In this document: positions 9,872 through 19,566 of the stretch, one piece after another | Layout: every line of letters begins with the position of its first letter | Position numbering within the stretch: position 1 is the stretch's first letter | Source of the DNA: Candidatus Thiodiazotropha endolucinida | GTDB taxonomy: Bacteria; Pseudomonadota; Gammaproteobacteria; Chromatiales; Chromatiaceae | Assembly: GCF_001715975.1 (NCBI RefSeq) | Contig: NZ_MARB01000011.1 | Span: 99,041 to 163,040, forward strand | DNA length: 64,000 nt | Reading direction: 5' to 3' | Notes under the pieces: generated by a model | What the model was told of the DNA's origin: nothing | Seen by the model: only the letters and a program-made list of their open reading frames with translations | Database searches by the model: none | Position numbers and translations under genes: made by a program

Positions 9872-10339
9872 ATGACACGCTGGTTATGGCTATCACTGTT
9901 GGTGATCCTACTGGATCAATCGACCAAGCAGTTGGCCGAGTCCACTCTGACCCTCTACGAATCGGTCAGTGTGCTGCCTTTTTTCGATCTGACCCTGCTC
10001 TATAACAAGGGGGCGGCGTTCAGCTTTCTCAGCGACCAGGGTGGCTGGCAGCGCTGGTTCTTCATTGTCCTGGCGATCGTCGTCTGTATCGTGTTGGTGG
10101 GATGGCTATGGCGTCTGAAGCGGGATGAGCTGTGGGTCGCCGTGGCCCTCTCCCTGATCATCGGCGGCGCCATCGGCAACGTCATCGACCGGATTCTGTT
10201 CGGCCAAGTCATCGATTTTCTCCATTTTCACTATCAGCAACACTACTTTCCCGCTTTCAATGTAGCCGATTCTGCAATCACTGTCGGAGTGATCATCATG
10301 CTCTATGACGCCCTGGTATTGGCCAAGCGGCGTGAGTGA
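9872..10339 (+). CDS. lspA: Lipoprotein signal peptidase (signal peptidase II)
   Basis: Inner-membrane aspartic protease that removes signal peptides from diacylated prolipoproteins. At 155 residues with four predicted membrane helices it is a normal LspA. The catalytic aspartates are D115 in 'GQVIDFL' and D133 in 'NVADSAI'; the conserved 'NKGAAFSF' and 'GGAIGNVIDRI' are also present. It follows ileS with a short gap and a GGAGG-type ribosome binding site and is probably cotranscribed with it. The fkpB and ispH genes that often follow lspA are absent; a convergent gor gene lies next instead. Confidence 0.97.
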   Translation: MTRWLWLSLLVILLDQSTKQLAESTLTLYESVSVLPFFDLTLLYNKGAAFSFLSDQGGWQRWFFIVLAIVVCIVLVGWLWRLKRDELWVAVALSLIIGGAIGNVIDRILFGQVIDFLHFHYQQHYFPAFNVADSAITVGVIIMLYDALVLAKRRE

Positions 10340-10368
10340 GGCAATCCGCTCTGCCATCGTCACTCCTT

Positions 10369-11721
10369 TCAACGCATGGTCACTAATTCTTCCGCAGCAG
10401 TGGGATGAATGGCTATTGTGTCATCGAGATCCAGCTTGGTGGCACCCATCCTGATCGCTACCGCGAAGCCCTGTAGCATCTCATCCGCTCCGGTGCCGAT
10501 GACGTGACAACCGATAACCTTTTCCCGCGCGCCGACGGTAACCAGCTTCATGGCCATTTTGCTCTGGTGTCGGGTAAAGGCGTGATACATCGGTGTGAAG
10601 CGGGATTGATAGATCTTGACCGCATCGCCATGGATCTCCCTTGCCTCGGACTCGGTCAGGCCAACTGTTGCAATGGGCGGGTGAGAGAATACCACGGTAG
10701 GGATCACTTCATAGTCGAGCCTGCGCTCAGACATACCGCCGAAAAGCCGGTCGGCCAGTCGCCTGGCGGCGGCGATGGCCACCGGGGTAAGCTGAGCCCG
10801 GCCGGTGACATCCCCGACCGCATAGATATTGGGAACATTGGTGTTTTGAAAGGCGTCGGTGGGGATGTAGCCTGCTTCGTCCGTGGTGACGAAGGCATTG
10901 GCCAGATCCAGGCCGCTACTCGCGGGTGCCCGGCCGATCGCCCATAATAGCTGGTCGAAACGGCCTATGCTTTGCCCGGTATCGGCACAGATCAGGTCCA
11001 GCTTCCCATTCGCCGCTTTTCTCACTTCACCGATCCGGGATGAGGTGACGATATTGATGCCGGCACTGATCATCTCCTCCATCAAGCACTCACGCAGCAT
11101 GGCGTCGAATGGTCGCAGCAACTGTTCGCCACGTAACAGCATTGTGACATCCGCGCCCATTGCGTTGAGCAGACCGGCGATTTCAACCGCGATATAGCCG
11201 CTGCCGACAACCGCAACCCGTTGCGGCAACGCTTCCAAGGCAAAAAAACCATCCGAGGTGATGCCGTATTCGGCGCCCGGCACAGACGGGACCACCGGGT
11301 AGGAGCCGGATGCGATGACAATATGATCTGCGCTTAGCTGCTCACCATCCACATCCAGTGTATGGGCGTCAGCAAAGCGGGCATAACCGGTGATTTCATC
11401 GATATCGGAGTCTTTCAGATAGGTGTGATACCAGCTGTTGATCCCTCCCACATAGTCGTCACGCTGCCGCTTCAGGGTCTCCCAGGAGAAGCCTTTGACA
11501 TCGATGTCGAAACCGTAATCCGCGGCGTCATGCAGGGTATGGGCGATCCCGGCGCCATACCACATCACCTTCTTCGGCACGCATCCCAGGTTGACGCAGG
11601 TGCCGCCGATCCGCTTGGCTTCGACAACCGCGCACTTGGCGCCGTACTTGGCGGCGCGTTCCGCCACCGAGAGTCCACCACTGCCCGCGCCGATGGCGAT
11701 TAAATCGTACTGTTTTGTCAT
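10369..11721 (-). CDS. gor: Glutathione-disulfide reductase
   Basis: FAD-dependent reductase that regenerates reduced glutathione with NADPH. The 450 residues show the N-terminal FAD site '[14 protein letters not shown]', the redox-active disulfide in '[13 protein letters not shown]' (C42 and C47), a second dinucleotide fold '[15 protein letters not shown]', '[16 protein letters not shown]', and the C-terminal interface motif '[10 protein letters not shown]' that supplies the catalytic His of the partner subunit. This ending and spacing favour glutathione reductase over trypanothione, mercuric or dihydrolipoyl enzymes of the same family. It converges on lspA and is divergent from the flavodoxin-fold gene at 11807, leaving an 85-bp shared promoter gap. 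Confidence 0.93.
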   Translation of the reverse strand: MTKQYDLIAIGAGSGGLSVAERAAKYGAKCAVVEAKRIGGTCVNLGCVPKKVMWYGAGIAHTLHDAADYGFDIDVKGFSWETLKRQRDDYVGGINSWYHTYLKDSDIDEITGYARFADAHTLDVDGEQLSADHIVIASGSYPVVPSVPGAEYGITSDGFFALEALPQRVAVVGSGYIAVEIAGLLNAMGADVTMLLRGEQLLRPFDAMLRECLMEEMISAGINIVTSSRIGEVRKAANGKLDLICADTGQSIGRFDQLLWAIGRAPASSGLDLANAFVTTDEAGYIPTDAFQNTNVPNIYAVGDVTGRAQLTPVAIAAARRLADRLFGGMSERRLDYEVIPTVVFSHPPIATVGLTESEAREIHGDAVKIYQSRFTPMYHAFTRHQSKMAMKLVTVGAREKVIGCHVIGTGADEMLQGFAVAIRMGATKLDLDDTIAIHPTAAEELVTMR

Positions 11722-11806
11722 GTTTCAACCGGTAAAAATATAGGAATCAAAATTGGGACACGTATAATCAAATCCGCACAGTAGATAGTAGGACCGGGAA
11801 AAGCGC

Positions 11807-12400
11807 ATGAAGTGCCTAGTTGTTACGGCTCATCCATTGGCTGAGAGTCTCTGCCAGCAGTTTGCCCGCCAGGTGATCGCTCAGTTGAAGGATATGGGGC
11901 ATGAGATTTCGACGGAAGACCTCTATGGCCAGGGCTTCGATCCGGCGCTGACAGTGGACGAACGAGCCAGCTACTACAGCGGCAGCTATCACATATCGGA
12001 TATTACAGAACAGCTGGAGCGTTTGTGCGAAGCGGAAGGACTGGTACTTTTGTTTCCAACCTGGTGGTTCGGTTTTCCCGCCATACTGAAGGGTTGGTTT
12101 GACCGGGTCTGGGCGCCTGGCTTCGCTTATGATCATGCCAGTGATTTCGGTCCGATCAAACCGCGTTTGGACCGCTTGAGGCGGGTACTTGTGATTACAA
12201 CTTTGGGTTCGCCCTGGTGGGTGGACCGGCTGTTGTTGCGGCAACCGGTGAGGCGGGTAATCAAACATGCTTTACTGGGAACCTGCGCCAAGAGGAGCAA
12301 ACTTACCTATCTTTGCCTCTACAAGAGTGAGAACTTGAATACAGTCCGCATCGAGCAATTCAGTGACACTATTCGGCGTGCACTGCAGGGATGGCACTGA
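11807..12400 (+). CDS. Flavodoxin-fold NAD(P)H:quinone reductase family protein
   Basis: A 197-residue protein of the NQO1/KefF/MdaB-like flavodoxin-2 family, which uses FMN or FAD to reduce quinones with NAD(P)H. Diagnostic parts are the N-terminal 'VVTAHPLAESL', 'DLYGQGFDPALT' and the strong 'LFPTWWFGFPAILKGWFDRVWAPGFAY' region (about residues 82-108). Its divergent position from gor fits a role in thiol or electrophile stress, but the substrate cannot be read from sequence. It converges on uvrA, with stops 20 bases apart. KefF-like regulation of a potassium efflux pump is less likely because no kefC is nearby. Confidence 0.85.
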   Translation: MKCLVVTAHPLAESLCQQFARQVIAQLKDMGHEISTEDLYGQGFDPALTVDERASYYSGSYHISDITEQLERLCEAEGLVLLFPTWWFGFPAILKGWFDRVWAPGFAYDHASDFGPIKPRLDRLRRVLVITTLGSPWWVDRLLLRQPVRRVIKHALLGTCAKRSKLTYLCLYKSENLNTVRIEQFSDTIRRALQGWH

Positions 12401-12420
12401 GACTGACTCTTCTCAACCGT

Positions 12421-15240
12421 CTATTTTTTGAGTTTTTTCAGATAACACCCCGTGTGCGAGTCAGCGTTGTCCGCAAGTTGCAGGGGTGTTCCCTGGGCCA
12501 CGATTTCACCACCCCGGTCACCACCCTCGGGTCCCAGGTCGATGATCCAGTCAGCGGTCTTCACAACATCCAGGTTATGCTCTATCACCACAACGGTATT
12601 GCCGTGGTTACGCAATCGATGCAGCACCTCCAGCAGATGGTTGACGTCGTGGAAGTGGAGTCCGGTGGTCGGTTCGTCGAGGATGTAGAGGGTCTTCCCG
12701 GTGTCCCGCTTGGAGAGCTCTCGGGATAGCTTGACCCGTTGCGCCTCACCCCCGGAGAGTGTAGTGGCGTTCTGTCCCAGGGAGATGTAGGAGAGTCCCA
12801 CATCCATCAGGGTCTGCAGTTTGCGTTTGATTGCCGGCACCGCATCGAAGAAGGCCAGTGCCTCCTCCACAGTCATCCCCAACACCTGGTCTATGCTTTT
12901 ACCCTTGTAGCGGATCTCCAGGGTTTCACGATTGTAGCGTTTGCCCTTGCAGACATCGCACTGCACATAGATGTCGGGCAGGAAGTGCATCTCCACCTTG
13001 ATCACCCCATCGCCGCTGCAGGCCTCGCAGCGCCCGCCCTTGACATTGAAACTGAAACGCCCTGGTGTATAGCCCCTGGAGCGGGCTTCGTGGGTGCCGG
13101 CGAAGAGCTCCCTGATCGGGGTGAAAAGCCCAGTGTAGGTGGCGGGATTGGAGCGGGGGGTACGGCCGATGGGGCTCTGGTCGATGTCCACCACCTTGTC
13201 GAAATGATCGAGCCCGCGTATTTCACTGTAGGGTGCGGGGGAGGTGTTGGCCTTGTTCAGGGCGGCGGCGCAGATCGGGTAGAGGGTGTCGTTGATCAGG
13301 GTTGATTTGCCGGAGCCCGACACGCCTGTGATGCAGCAGAAACTGCCTACCGGAATCGCCAGATCTACCGTCTTGAGATTATTGCCGCTAGCGCCGAGAA
13401 GCTCCAGGTTGCGTGCCGGATCGATCGCGTTGGTGTAAGCCGGTGTGTCGATGATACGTTTGCCGCTGAGGTACTCTCCGGTCAGTGAGTATTTACTTTT
13501 GGCAATCTCGTCAGAGGTGCCTTGAGCGATGATGCGACCGCCATGGATCCCGGCTCCCGGGCCGATATCCACCACGTGGTCGGCGCTGCGGATCGCCTCT
13601 TCGTCATGCTCCACAACGATCACCGTATTGCCCAGATCCCGCAAGTAGGTCAGGGTGTCGAGAAGACGTTGATTGTCACGCTGATGCAGGCCGATGGAGG
13701 GTTCATCAAGCACATACATGACGCCGACCAGGCCGGCACCGATCTGACTGGCCAGGCGGATGCGCTGGGCCTCGCCCCCGGAGAGGGTTTCCGCGCTGCG
13801 GTCGAGGGTCAGGTAATCAAGCCCCACATTGACCAGAAAATGGAGCCGCTGATCGATCTCCTTGAGGATCTTCTGGGCGATCTTGCCCCGCTTCCCTGGC
13901 AGTTTTAGGGACGAAAGAGTGTGCTTGGCCAGACCGATGGGCATGCAGGTGATCTGGGGGAGGTTGTGCCTGTCGATGAAGACATGCCGCGCCGCCTGGG
14001 TCAGTCGGGTGCCGGCGCAATCGGGACAGGATTGGCTGGAGATATAGCGGGAGAGCTCCTCGCGTACCGCGTTGGACTCGGTATCCCGGTAGCGCCGTTC
14101 CATGTTGGGGATGATCCCTTCGAAGGGGTGGCGCTTTTTCACCGAACGCCCTCGTTCATTGTAGTAGCTGAACTCAATCGTTTCGCGGCCGCTACCTTGC
14201 AGAATGATCTTCTGTACCTTTTTCGTCAGGGTCTCCCAGGGGGTTTCAGGATCGAAACCGCAATGACGCCCAAGGGATGTGATCATCTGAAAATAGTAGG
14301 CGTTGCGCCGGTCCCAGCTACGCACCGCGCCACCGGCCAGAGAGAGTTCCGGGTGGGCAACCACCTTTGCCGGGTCGAAAAACTGTTCCACTCCGAGGCC
14401 GTCACAGGTGGGGCAGGCGCCGACCGGGTTGTTGAAGGAGAACAGCCTGGGCTCCAGCTCGGTCAGGCTATAGCCGCAATGGGGACAGGCAAAACGGGAA
14501 GAGAAGAGCAGCTCCGGTTGGCTGCCGTCCATCCAGGCCACCCGCACCAGCCCATCGGCCAGGTTGAGCGCGGTCTCAAAGGACTCCGCCAGACGGGTGG
14601 CGAGATCCTCACGTATCTTGAATCGATCGACCACAACCTCAATTGTGTGCTTCTTGTGCAGCTCCAGAGTGGGGGCATCATCGAGTTCGAACACTTCACC
14701 GTCGATGCGTGCCCGGATATAGCCCTGGGCATGCAGCTCTTGCAATAGCTTGTGGTGTTCGCCTTTTCGCTCCTGCACCACCGGCGCCAGCAGCATCATG
14801 CGTTCGCCCTCGGGCAGCGCCAGCACCTGGTCGACCATCTGACTGATGCTCTGTGCCTCCAGGGTGGTGTCGTGCTCGGGGCAGCGGGGCGTCCCCACCC
14901 GGGCGAACAGCAGACGCAGATAGTCATAGACCTCCGTGATGGTGCCGACGGTGGAACGTGGATTGTGGGAGGTGCTCTTCTGTTCGATAGAGATCGCTGG
15001 CGAGAGTCCCTCGATATGGTCCACGTCGGGTTTCTCCATCAATGACAGGAACTGCCGCGCATAGGCGGAGAGCGACTCCACATAGCGGCGCTGGCCCTCG
15101 GCGTAGATGGTATCGAAGGCGAGTGATGATTTACCCGAACCGGAGAGTCCGGTGAAGACAATAAGCTTGTCCCGCGGCAGCTCGAGATCGACGTTTTGCA
15201 GGTTGTGGGTGCGGGCGCCGCGAATACTGATGGTGTCCAT
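12421..15240 (-). CDS. uvrA: Excinuclease ABC subunit A
   Basis: DNA-damage recognition subunit of nucleotide excision repair. I take the start [16 protein letters not shown] (15240), which matches the Escherichia coli N-terminus; the frame extends 18 codons further but into the leader. The 939 residues hold two ABC ATPase modules, each with a Walker A ('[12 protein letters not shown]' and '[11 protein letters not shown]') and the signature 'TLSGGEAQR'. The zinc modules are 'CPHCGYS...CPTCDG' and 'CEACSGDG...CDVCKG'. A promoter with TTGTCA and TATACT lies upstream. The start region (15232-15292) is repeated at 16775-16835 beyond the porin, evidence that the porin was inserted between uvrA and the MFS-ssb pair. 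Confidence 0.97.
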   Translation of the reverse strand: MDTISIRGARTHNLQNVDLELPRDKLIVFTGLSGSGKSSLAFDTIYAEGQRRYVESLSAYARQFLSLMEKPDVDHIEGLSPAISIEQKSTSHNPRSTVGTITEVYDYLRLLFARVGTPRCPEHDTTLEAQSISQMVDQVLALPEGERMMLLAPVVQERKGEHHKLLQELHAQGYIRARIDGEVFELDDAPTLELHKKHTIEVVVDRFKIREDLATRLAESFETALNLADGLVRVAWMDGSQPELLFSSRFACPHCGYSLTELEPRLFSFNNPVGACPTCDGLGVEQFFDPAKVVAHPELSLAGGAVRSWDRRNAYYFQMITSLGRHCGFDPETPWETLTKKVQKIILQGSGRETIEFSYYNERGRSVKKRHPFEGIIPNMERRYRDTESNAVREELSRYISSQSCPDCAGTRLTQAARHVFIDRHNLPQITCMPIGLAKHTLSSLKLPGKRGKIAQKILKEIDQRLHFLVNVGLDYLTLDRSAETLSGGEAQRIRLASQIGAGLVGVMYVLDEPSIGLHQRDNQRLLDTLTYLRDLGNTVIVVEHDEEAIRSADHVVDIGPGAGIHGGRIIAQGTSDEIAKSKYSLTGEYLSGKRIIDTPAYTNAIDPARNLELLGASGNNLKTVDLAIPVGSFCCITGVSGSGKSTLINDTLYPICAAALNKANTSPAPYSEIRGLDHFDKVVDIDQSPIGRTPRSNPATYTGLFTPIRELFAGTHEARSRGYTPGRFSFNVKGGRCEACSGDGVIKVEMHFLPDIYVQCDVCKGKRYNRETLEIRYKGKSIDQVLGMTVEEALAFFDAVPAIKRKLQTLMDVGLSYISLGQNATTLSGGEAQRVKLSRELSKRDTGKTLYILDEPTTGLHFHDVNHLLEVLHRLRNHGNTVVVIEHNLDVVKTADWIIDLGPEGGDRGGEIVAQGTPLQLADNADSHTGCYLKKLKK

Positions 15241-15292
15241 ATTCTTGATGAGGTAGTACAGCATTGAATTGAACCAACCTAATAGTATACGC
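15232..15292 (-). repeat. uvrA start/leader repeat, copy 1
   Basis: 61 bases covering the first three uvrA codons, the leader and the -10 box. They align without gaps to 16775-16835, with 52 of 61 bases identical by my count. Confidence 0.85.
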
Positions 15293-15313
15293 AATCATCC
15301 GATTGCCTGACAA
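15284..15313 (-). promoter_or_regulatory. Probable sigma-70 promoter of uvrA
   Basis: On the minus strand TTGTCA (15308-15313) and TATACT (15284-15289) are separated by 18 bases, about 45 bases before the uvrA start. No clear LexA palindrome (CTGT-N8-ACAG) is visible, so SOS control is not supported by what I can see. Confidence 0.6.
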
Positions 15314-15566
15314 AGCGGTTGATGATTCGCTGGCGGCCATGCGGCGAGGTTACGGTTCGATTCGTTTATCAGCTGACGTGCTGTGGGCTTCAAGCCGCGG
15401 TTGAATATTAGACTGTATGACGCCTGCTGGATTGTGCGAAACGTGTTTAATAAGACTTGCCCGCGAACTGTAGCTGAATCGCAATAAAGGGATAGTATTC
15501 CCTTAACTTCAATTCATGAGAATACGCGCTCGAAGCTATTGTCTGTTTCCGTTCACGGAGTATCCA

Positions 15567-16580
15567 ATGAAAAAAATTCTCTCACTGGCGATTGCCGCCA
15601 CGCTGGTAGCGCCTGTTGCTGCCATGGCTGATGCAACACTGTATGGCAAGGCCCATATGGTTATCCAGAACACCTCTGAAGATGACGGTACCAATGATGA
15701 TGATGTCTGGAGTGTCGACAGCATCGACTCCCGCGTCGGTGTTAAAGGTAGCGAAGACCTGGGTGGCGGCCTGAAGGCTGTCTACAAGTTCGAATTCAAG
15801 ATAAACCACGATGATGGCGATGGCCTCGGCGACCGAAACCAGTATGCCGGACTGGCCGGGGGGTTCGGTACGGTTCTCCTGGGTCGTCACGACACACCGC
15901 TGAAGATGTCCCAGGGCAAGTTCGATCAGTTCGGCGATGTGGCGGGTGATATCAAGACTGTGATCCCGGGCGAGGATCGGGTCGACAACGTCATCGCCTA
16001 CGTATCCCCATCGATGGGCGGTTTGTCTTTCGTCGGCGCAGCAATCGCCGGTGAGCTGGGTGACGGCGCCAATCCCGGTGACGATGACGCACTGGTTGGT
16101 CTGTTCGATCACATCTCGCTCGCCGGTATCTACAGCAATGGGCCGCTCTATGCCTCACTGGCCTACAACAGCTACGATCTTGGCATCGTATCTGAGGCCG
16201 ACCCCTCTCTGATACGTGGTACCTTGATCTGGAAGGGCGGCATGTGGCAAGCCGGCGTCATGTTCAGCAGCGTCGACATGGACGGTGCCGGTGAGGATGC
16301 CGATGCGTACGGGTTGAGCGGCAATGTCAAGGTTGGCGGCAATGGCAAGATCAAGGCTCAGTACCTGTCGGGTGATGCGCCGGTCGGCAAGGCGCCGATC
16401 AGTCCTGCTGTCAAGGTGTCTGACGGTAGTGAGGGCAACGACGTCAGCCAGTGGGGCCTGGGGTATGAACATGCCCTGAGCAAGAAGACTAAACTGCATG
16501 CTGGCTACACGCTATATGAAGAGGATGAGTCAGATTATGAAGAGACCGCCCTCTATGGTGGCTTGATTCATAAATTCTAA
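15567..16580 (+). CDS. Outer-membrane general porin, Gram-negative porin family
   Basis: A 337-residue trimeric-porin-type beta barrel. The start is the ATG at 15567 behind CACGGAG; it gives a clean signal peptide MKKILSLAIAATLVAPVAAMA cleaved before DATLYGKAHM, the standard opening of these porins. Features are 'SRVGVKGSEDLGGGLKAVYKFEF' early on, 'AGGFGTVLLGRHDTP' near the loop-3 region and the terminal strand ending in Phe ('LYGGLIHKF') needed for BAM insertion. The mature protein is rich in Asp and Gly and acidic. An inverted repeat AAGGGA-TAGTAT-TCCCTT (15487-15504) lies in the leader. It sits between uvrA and the MFS-ssb pair, flanked by the repeated uvrA leader, and ends in a strong terminator, so it is a self-contained unit. 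Confidence 0.9.
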   Translation: MKKILSLAIAATLVAPVAAMADATLYGKAHMVIQNTSEDDGTNDDDVWSVDSIDSRVGVKGSEDLGGGLKAVYKFEFKINHDDGDGLGDRNQYAGLAGGFGTVLLGRHDTPLKMSQGKFDQFGDVAGDIKTVIPGEDRVDNVIAYVSPSMGGLSFVGAAIAGELGDGANPGDDDALVGLFDHISLAGIYSNGPLYASLAYNSYDLGIVSEADPSLIRGTLIWKGGMWQAGVMFSSVDMDGAGEDADAYGLSGNVKVGGNGKIKAQYLSGDAPVGKAPISPAVKVSDGSEGNDVSQWGLGYEHALSKKTKLHAGYTLYEEDESDYEETALYGGLIHKF

Positions 16581-16713
16581 CCAGCTCAGTAGATAAATCA
16601 TCGCCCCTGAGATGCGTCGAACAAGGATGTCTTGAGGTGACGGCGCGGTTAAGGATTGCCGGGCGGGGGGCGACATAACAATTTATATCGTCCGGGACGA
16701 TAAGTTGATGGGT

Positions 16714-16744
16714 AACGGGGCCTTCTGGCCCCGTTTTTTTTTTT
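16714..16744 (+). terminator. Intrinsic terminator of the porin gene
   Basis: AACGGGGCC-TTCT-GGCCCCGTT stem (16714-16735) followed by an eleven-base T-run. Confidence 0.92.
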
Positions 16745-16774
16745 GCACAACATGAATAAGAAACGGATATAGGC

Positions 16775-16835
16775 GGTGTCCATAAACTTATTGAGGTAGT
16801 ACTGCATTGAATTGAGCGAACCTGATACTATACGC
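16775..16835 (-). repeat. uvrA start/leader repeat, copy 2
   Basis: Second copy of the uvrA 5' region, about 85% identical and in the same orientation as copy 1. It keeps the ATG and next two codons (reverse of GGTGTCCAT) and a TATAGT in place of TATACT, but no uvrA coding sequence follows; the AGGCGG beyond it is unrelated. It lies just upstream of the MFS gene, where the ancestral uvrA start would have been. Confidence 0.85.
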
Positions 16836-16868
16836 CCTCCTTTATTTCACAGGCAAAGCAAAGTTTTG

Positions 16869-18248
16869 ATGAGAAGTGGGCGTGGTAACGATACTGGATT
16901 GAATGCGGTAGAACGACAAGCCGCCTACTCCCTCTCCGCACTCTTTTTTCTGCGCATGCTGGGTCTGTTCATGATCCTGCCGGTATTCGCCATCTATGCT
17001 GAGGAGCTGCCCGATGTCACACCGTTGCTGGTCGGACTCGCCATCGGCATCTACGGCTTGACCCAGGCGCTGTTGCAGATCCCCTTCGGCATGTTGTCGG
17101 ACAGGATCGGGCGTAAACCGGTATTGATTGCCGGACTGCTGATATTTGCCGTGGGCAGTGCGGTGGCGGCCAGCGCCGAGACCATCTACGGCATCATCCT
17201 CGGGCGTGCCCTGCAGGGCAGCGGCGCCATTGCGGCGGTCATCATGGCTTTGGCTGCAGATCTCAGCCGGGAACAGCGTCGCCTGCGGATCATGGCGATC
17301 CTGGGCATCAGTATCGGGATTGCATTCGCGGCGTCGATGGTGATGGGTCCGATCCTCAACAGTTTGATCGGCGTACCGGGTATCTTCTGGTTGACGGCAG
17401 TGTTGGCGCTGGGCGGGATCGTCATTGTCGCGCATGTCGTGCCCGCCCCGGCAGAGAGCCATGTGCACCGGGATGCCGAAGCGGTGCCGGGACAGTTCGG
17501 TAAGGTCCTGCGGGAACCGGAGCTGTTGCGTCTCGACTTCGGCATTATGACACTGCACATGTCTCTGACCGCCATGTTTCTCGCCTATCCGCTTGCACTG
17601 CAGGCCTTGGTGGAGGAGAACGCACACACCTGGGTCTATCTGCCGGTGATGCTGTTGTCGATGGCGGCCATGATACCCTTCGTGATCCTGGCGGAGAGTC
17701 GTCGTCGCATGCGCCCGGTATTCATTGGCGGTGTGGCGGCCCTGGTCGGCGCGTCGATGCTGATGTTCGGTTATCACGATTCGCTTGCGGGGATGGTCCT
17801 GGGTCTGCTGATCTTCTTTACCGCGTTCAATCTGCTGGAAGCGACACTCCCCTCACTGGTGGCGAAGATTGCCCCCGGCGAACGCAAGGGAACCGCCATG
17901 GGAGTCTATTCCAGTTCACAATTCATCGGCGCGTTTTTGGGCGGCGCCCTGGGTGGCTGGTTTCATACCCGCTACGGGATCGACGGCACCTTCCTGCTCT
18001 GTGCGGCCATGGCCGCGATCTGGCTGCTGGTGGCTTGGGGTATGTCTGAGCCCGACTACCTGAGTAACTACCTGATACCGGTGGGATTGCTGGACGAGGA
18101 TCAGGCCTTTCTGTTGGAAGGGGAGCTGAAAAATCTCGACGGTGTCGCCGAGGCGGTCGTCATACCGGAGGATCGGGTCGCCTATCTCAAGGTTGATTTG
18201 AAGCGGGTCGATCAAGAAGTCCTAGATGGATATGCCGTGCAAGGGTAG
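16869..18248 (+). CDS. MFS efflux transporter with C-terminal YAM-like domain (YajR type)
   Basis: A 459-residue major facilitator protein with 12 expected helices. Motif A is seen in 'GMLSDRIGRKPVLIAG', motif C-like glycines in 'GISIGIAFAASMVMGP', and 'KGTAMGVYSSSQFIGAFLGG' in the second half. After the last helix a soluble tail of about 65 residues (from 'EPDYLSNYLIPVG') reads 'LEGELKNLDGVAEAVVIPEDRVAYLKVD', a ferredoxin-like unit resembling the YAM domain of Escherichia coli YajR and lacking the CxxC of metal-binding HMA domains. The ATG at 16869 is chosen over an upstream TTG (16812) that overlaps the uvrA leader repeat. ssb follows after 66 bases. The substrate is unknown; drug or metabolite export is typical. 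Confidence 0.88.
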   Translation: MRSGRGNDTGLNAVERQAAYSLSALFFLRMLGLFMILPVFAIYAEELPDVTPLLVGLAIGIYGLTQALLQIPFGMLSDRIGRKPVLIAGLLIFAVGSAVAASAETIYGIILGRALQGSGAIAAVIMALAADLSREQRRLRIMAILGISIGIAFAASMVMGPILNSLIGVPGIFWLTAVLALGGIVIVAHVVPAPAESHVHRDAEAVPGQFGKVLREPELLRLDFGIMTLHMSLTAMFLAYPLALQALVEENAHTWVYLPVMLLSMAAMIPFVILAESRRRMRPVFIGGVAALVGASMLMFGYHDSLAGMVLGLLIFFTAFNLLEATLPSLVAKIAPGERKGTAMGVYSSSQFIGAFLGGALGGWFHTRYGIDGTFLLCAAMAAIWLLVAWGMSEPDYLSNYLIPVGLLDEDQAFLLEGELKNLDGVAEAVVIPEDRVAYLKVDLKRVDQEVLDGYAVQG

Positions 18249-18314
18249 ACTTCACCTCTGATTCAGAATCAAGACCCCAACGGAAGGGGCGGCAACACTA
18301 CTGGAGAACTACCA

Positions 18315-18761
18315 ATGGCTCGAGGAATCAATAAAGTAATCCTGATTGGCAACCTGGGCAAGGACCCGGAGACCCGCTATATGCCCAGCGGCGGCGCCGT
18401 CACCAACGTGACCCTGGCGACCTCTGAGAGCTGGAAGGACAAGAATACCGGTGAACAGCAGGAGCGCACCGAGTGGCACCGGGTGGTCTTCTTCAACCGC
18501 CTGGGCGAGATAGCCGGCGAGTATCTGAAGAAAGGATCGAAAGTCTACGTGGAGGGGAGCCTGCGTACCCGCAAATGGCAGGGGCAGGACGGACAGGACC
18601 GCTACACCACAGAAATCGTGGCCAGCGAGATGCAGATGCTCGACAGCCGTGGCGGGACAGCCTCATTCGATGCTCCGCAGGCTCAGGCTGCTTCCAGACC
18701 CCAGCAATCGGCACCCACCTCAGTGCCGGATAATGACTTTGATGATGATATCCCGTTCTAG
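18315..18761 (+). CDS. ssb: Single-stranded DNA-binding protein
   Basis: SSB coats single-stranded DNA in replication, recombination and repair. The 148-residue protein has the OB fold at the N-terminus ('[24 protein letters not shown]', '[15 protein letters not shown]', '[12 protein letters not shown]'), a Gln/Pro/Ala-rich linker from about 110, and the acidic tip '[10 protein letters not shown]' that recruits partner proteins. GGAGAA precedes the ATG. Its closeness to uvrA, split only by the MFS and porin genes, reproduces the classic uvrA-ssb neighbourhood. Confidence 0.97.
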   Translation: MARGINKVILIGNLGKDPETRYMPSGGAVTNVTLATSESWKDKNTGEQQERTEWHRVVFFNRLGEIAGEYLKKGSKVYVEGSLRTRKWQGQDGQDRYTTEIVASEMQMLDSRGGTASFDAPQAQAASRPQQSAPTSVPDNDFDDDIPF

Positions 18762-18795
18762 GGCCTGTTAGCGCCCCTCTGATCCTTGACCGATC

Positions 18796-19338
18796 ATGTC
18801 GCGGTGGCTGATTCTTATCATCGTTGGATGCCTGATCGCTGATCAGAGCTGGGCCGATTGGGAAGGCAGAAAAGTCACAGTGGTGCGCGATTTCACCGAT
18901 TTGGCGAACAAGGCCCGGGCTGACAAGGTACCGATACTGCTGATGGTCTCACAGGACCATTGTCCGTTCTGCCATAAGCTCAAGCGTGAGATATTGAATC
19001 CTATGTTAATCAGCGGGGACTACGATGAGAGGGTCGTCATCAGTGAGCTGCTTATCGACGTGGGCGATGAGGTGATCAACTTTGAAGGTAAAAGTGTCGA
19101 TCCGGGCAGTATCGCCTCGCGCTACAACATCTGGGTAACCCCTACCCTGCTGTTTCTGGACCACCAAGGCAAGGAAGTGCATAAACGCATGCTTGGGGTC
19201 AATACAATCGAGCTGTACGGTTACTATCTCGATGAATCGCTCAAGGATTCCCTGGCGGCGGTCAAACAGGGCGAACCCTATCGATACATAACCAATAGCC
19301 AGGACCAGTTGGGTAGTGATCCGCATTGGGATCTGTAA
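18796..19338 (+). CDS. Exported thioredoxin-fold protein (SoxW-like)
   Basis: A 180-residue periplasmic thioredoxin-like protein. The N-terminal MSRWLILIIVGCLIADQSWA is a signal peptide. The active site is 'QDHCPFCHKLKRE', a CPFC redox pair, and the fold continues with a cis-Pro region 'NIWVTPTLLFLDHQGKEVHKR'. This resembles SoxW-type and DUF255-like thioredoxins that keep periplasmic thiols reduced; in sulfur oxidisers SoxW serves the Sox carrier proteins, but no sox gene is in the window, so that role is inference. There is no obvious ribosome binding site before the ATG, which lies 34 bases after ssb. A perfect hairpin at 19491-19525 follows. Confidence 0.8.
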   Translation: MSRWLILIIVGCLIADQSWADWEGRKVTVVRDFTDLANKARADKVPILLMVSQDHCPFCHKLKREILNPMLISGDYDERVVISELLIDVGDEVINFEGKSVDPGSIASRYNIWVTPTLLFLDHQGKEVHKRMLGVNTIELYGYYLDESLKDSLAAVKQGEPYRYITNSQDQLGSDPHWDL

Positions 19339-19490
19339 TGAAAGGGCAGATCCGATCCGTTTACTGAACCGGGATTGCAATCAAAGGATTTTTGAGCGGT
19401 TAGGTAAGATGTAAAGCTTGAAATTAGCGGTTCACCATCGACAGGGGTGAGGGGTGTTACTGTCCAAGCGAAGCGTATCTGCGCCTATAA

Positions 19491-19525
19491 AACACAAAAG
19501 CGGACATGAAGTCCGCTTTTGTGTT
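19491..19525. terminator. Bidirectional terminator between thioredoxin-like and sulfur globule genes
   Basis: A perfect 15-bp stem (AACACAAAAGCGGAC / GTCCGCTTTTGTGTT) with a five-base loop ATGAA. A/T runs inside the stem let it act on both converging genes. Confidence 0.85.
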
Positions 19526-19566
19526 CGAGTCCTTGTTACAGGACTTACAAGCCGGCTAAAAGCCGA

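Noticed and set aside
13921-14748. 275-codon plus-strand frame over uvrA
   Set aside because: Antisense to intact UvrA zinc and ATPase motifs.
15240-15300. LexA box at the uvrA promoter
   Set aside because: I could not find a CTGT-N8-ACAG palindrome in either copy of the leader.
15340-15420. GGTTACGGTTCGATTCG, resembling a tRNA T-arm
   Set aside because: No acceptor, D or anticodon arms can be folded around it.
16842-17777. 311-codon minus-strand frame over the MFS gene
   Set aside because: His/Gln/Arg-rich antisense translation of a membrane protein gene; no domain or start site.
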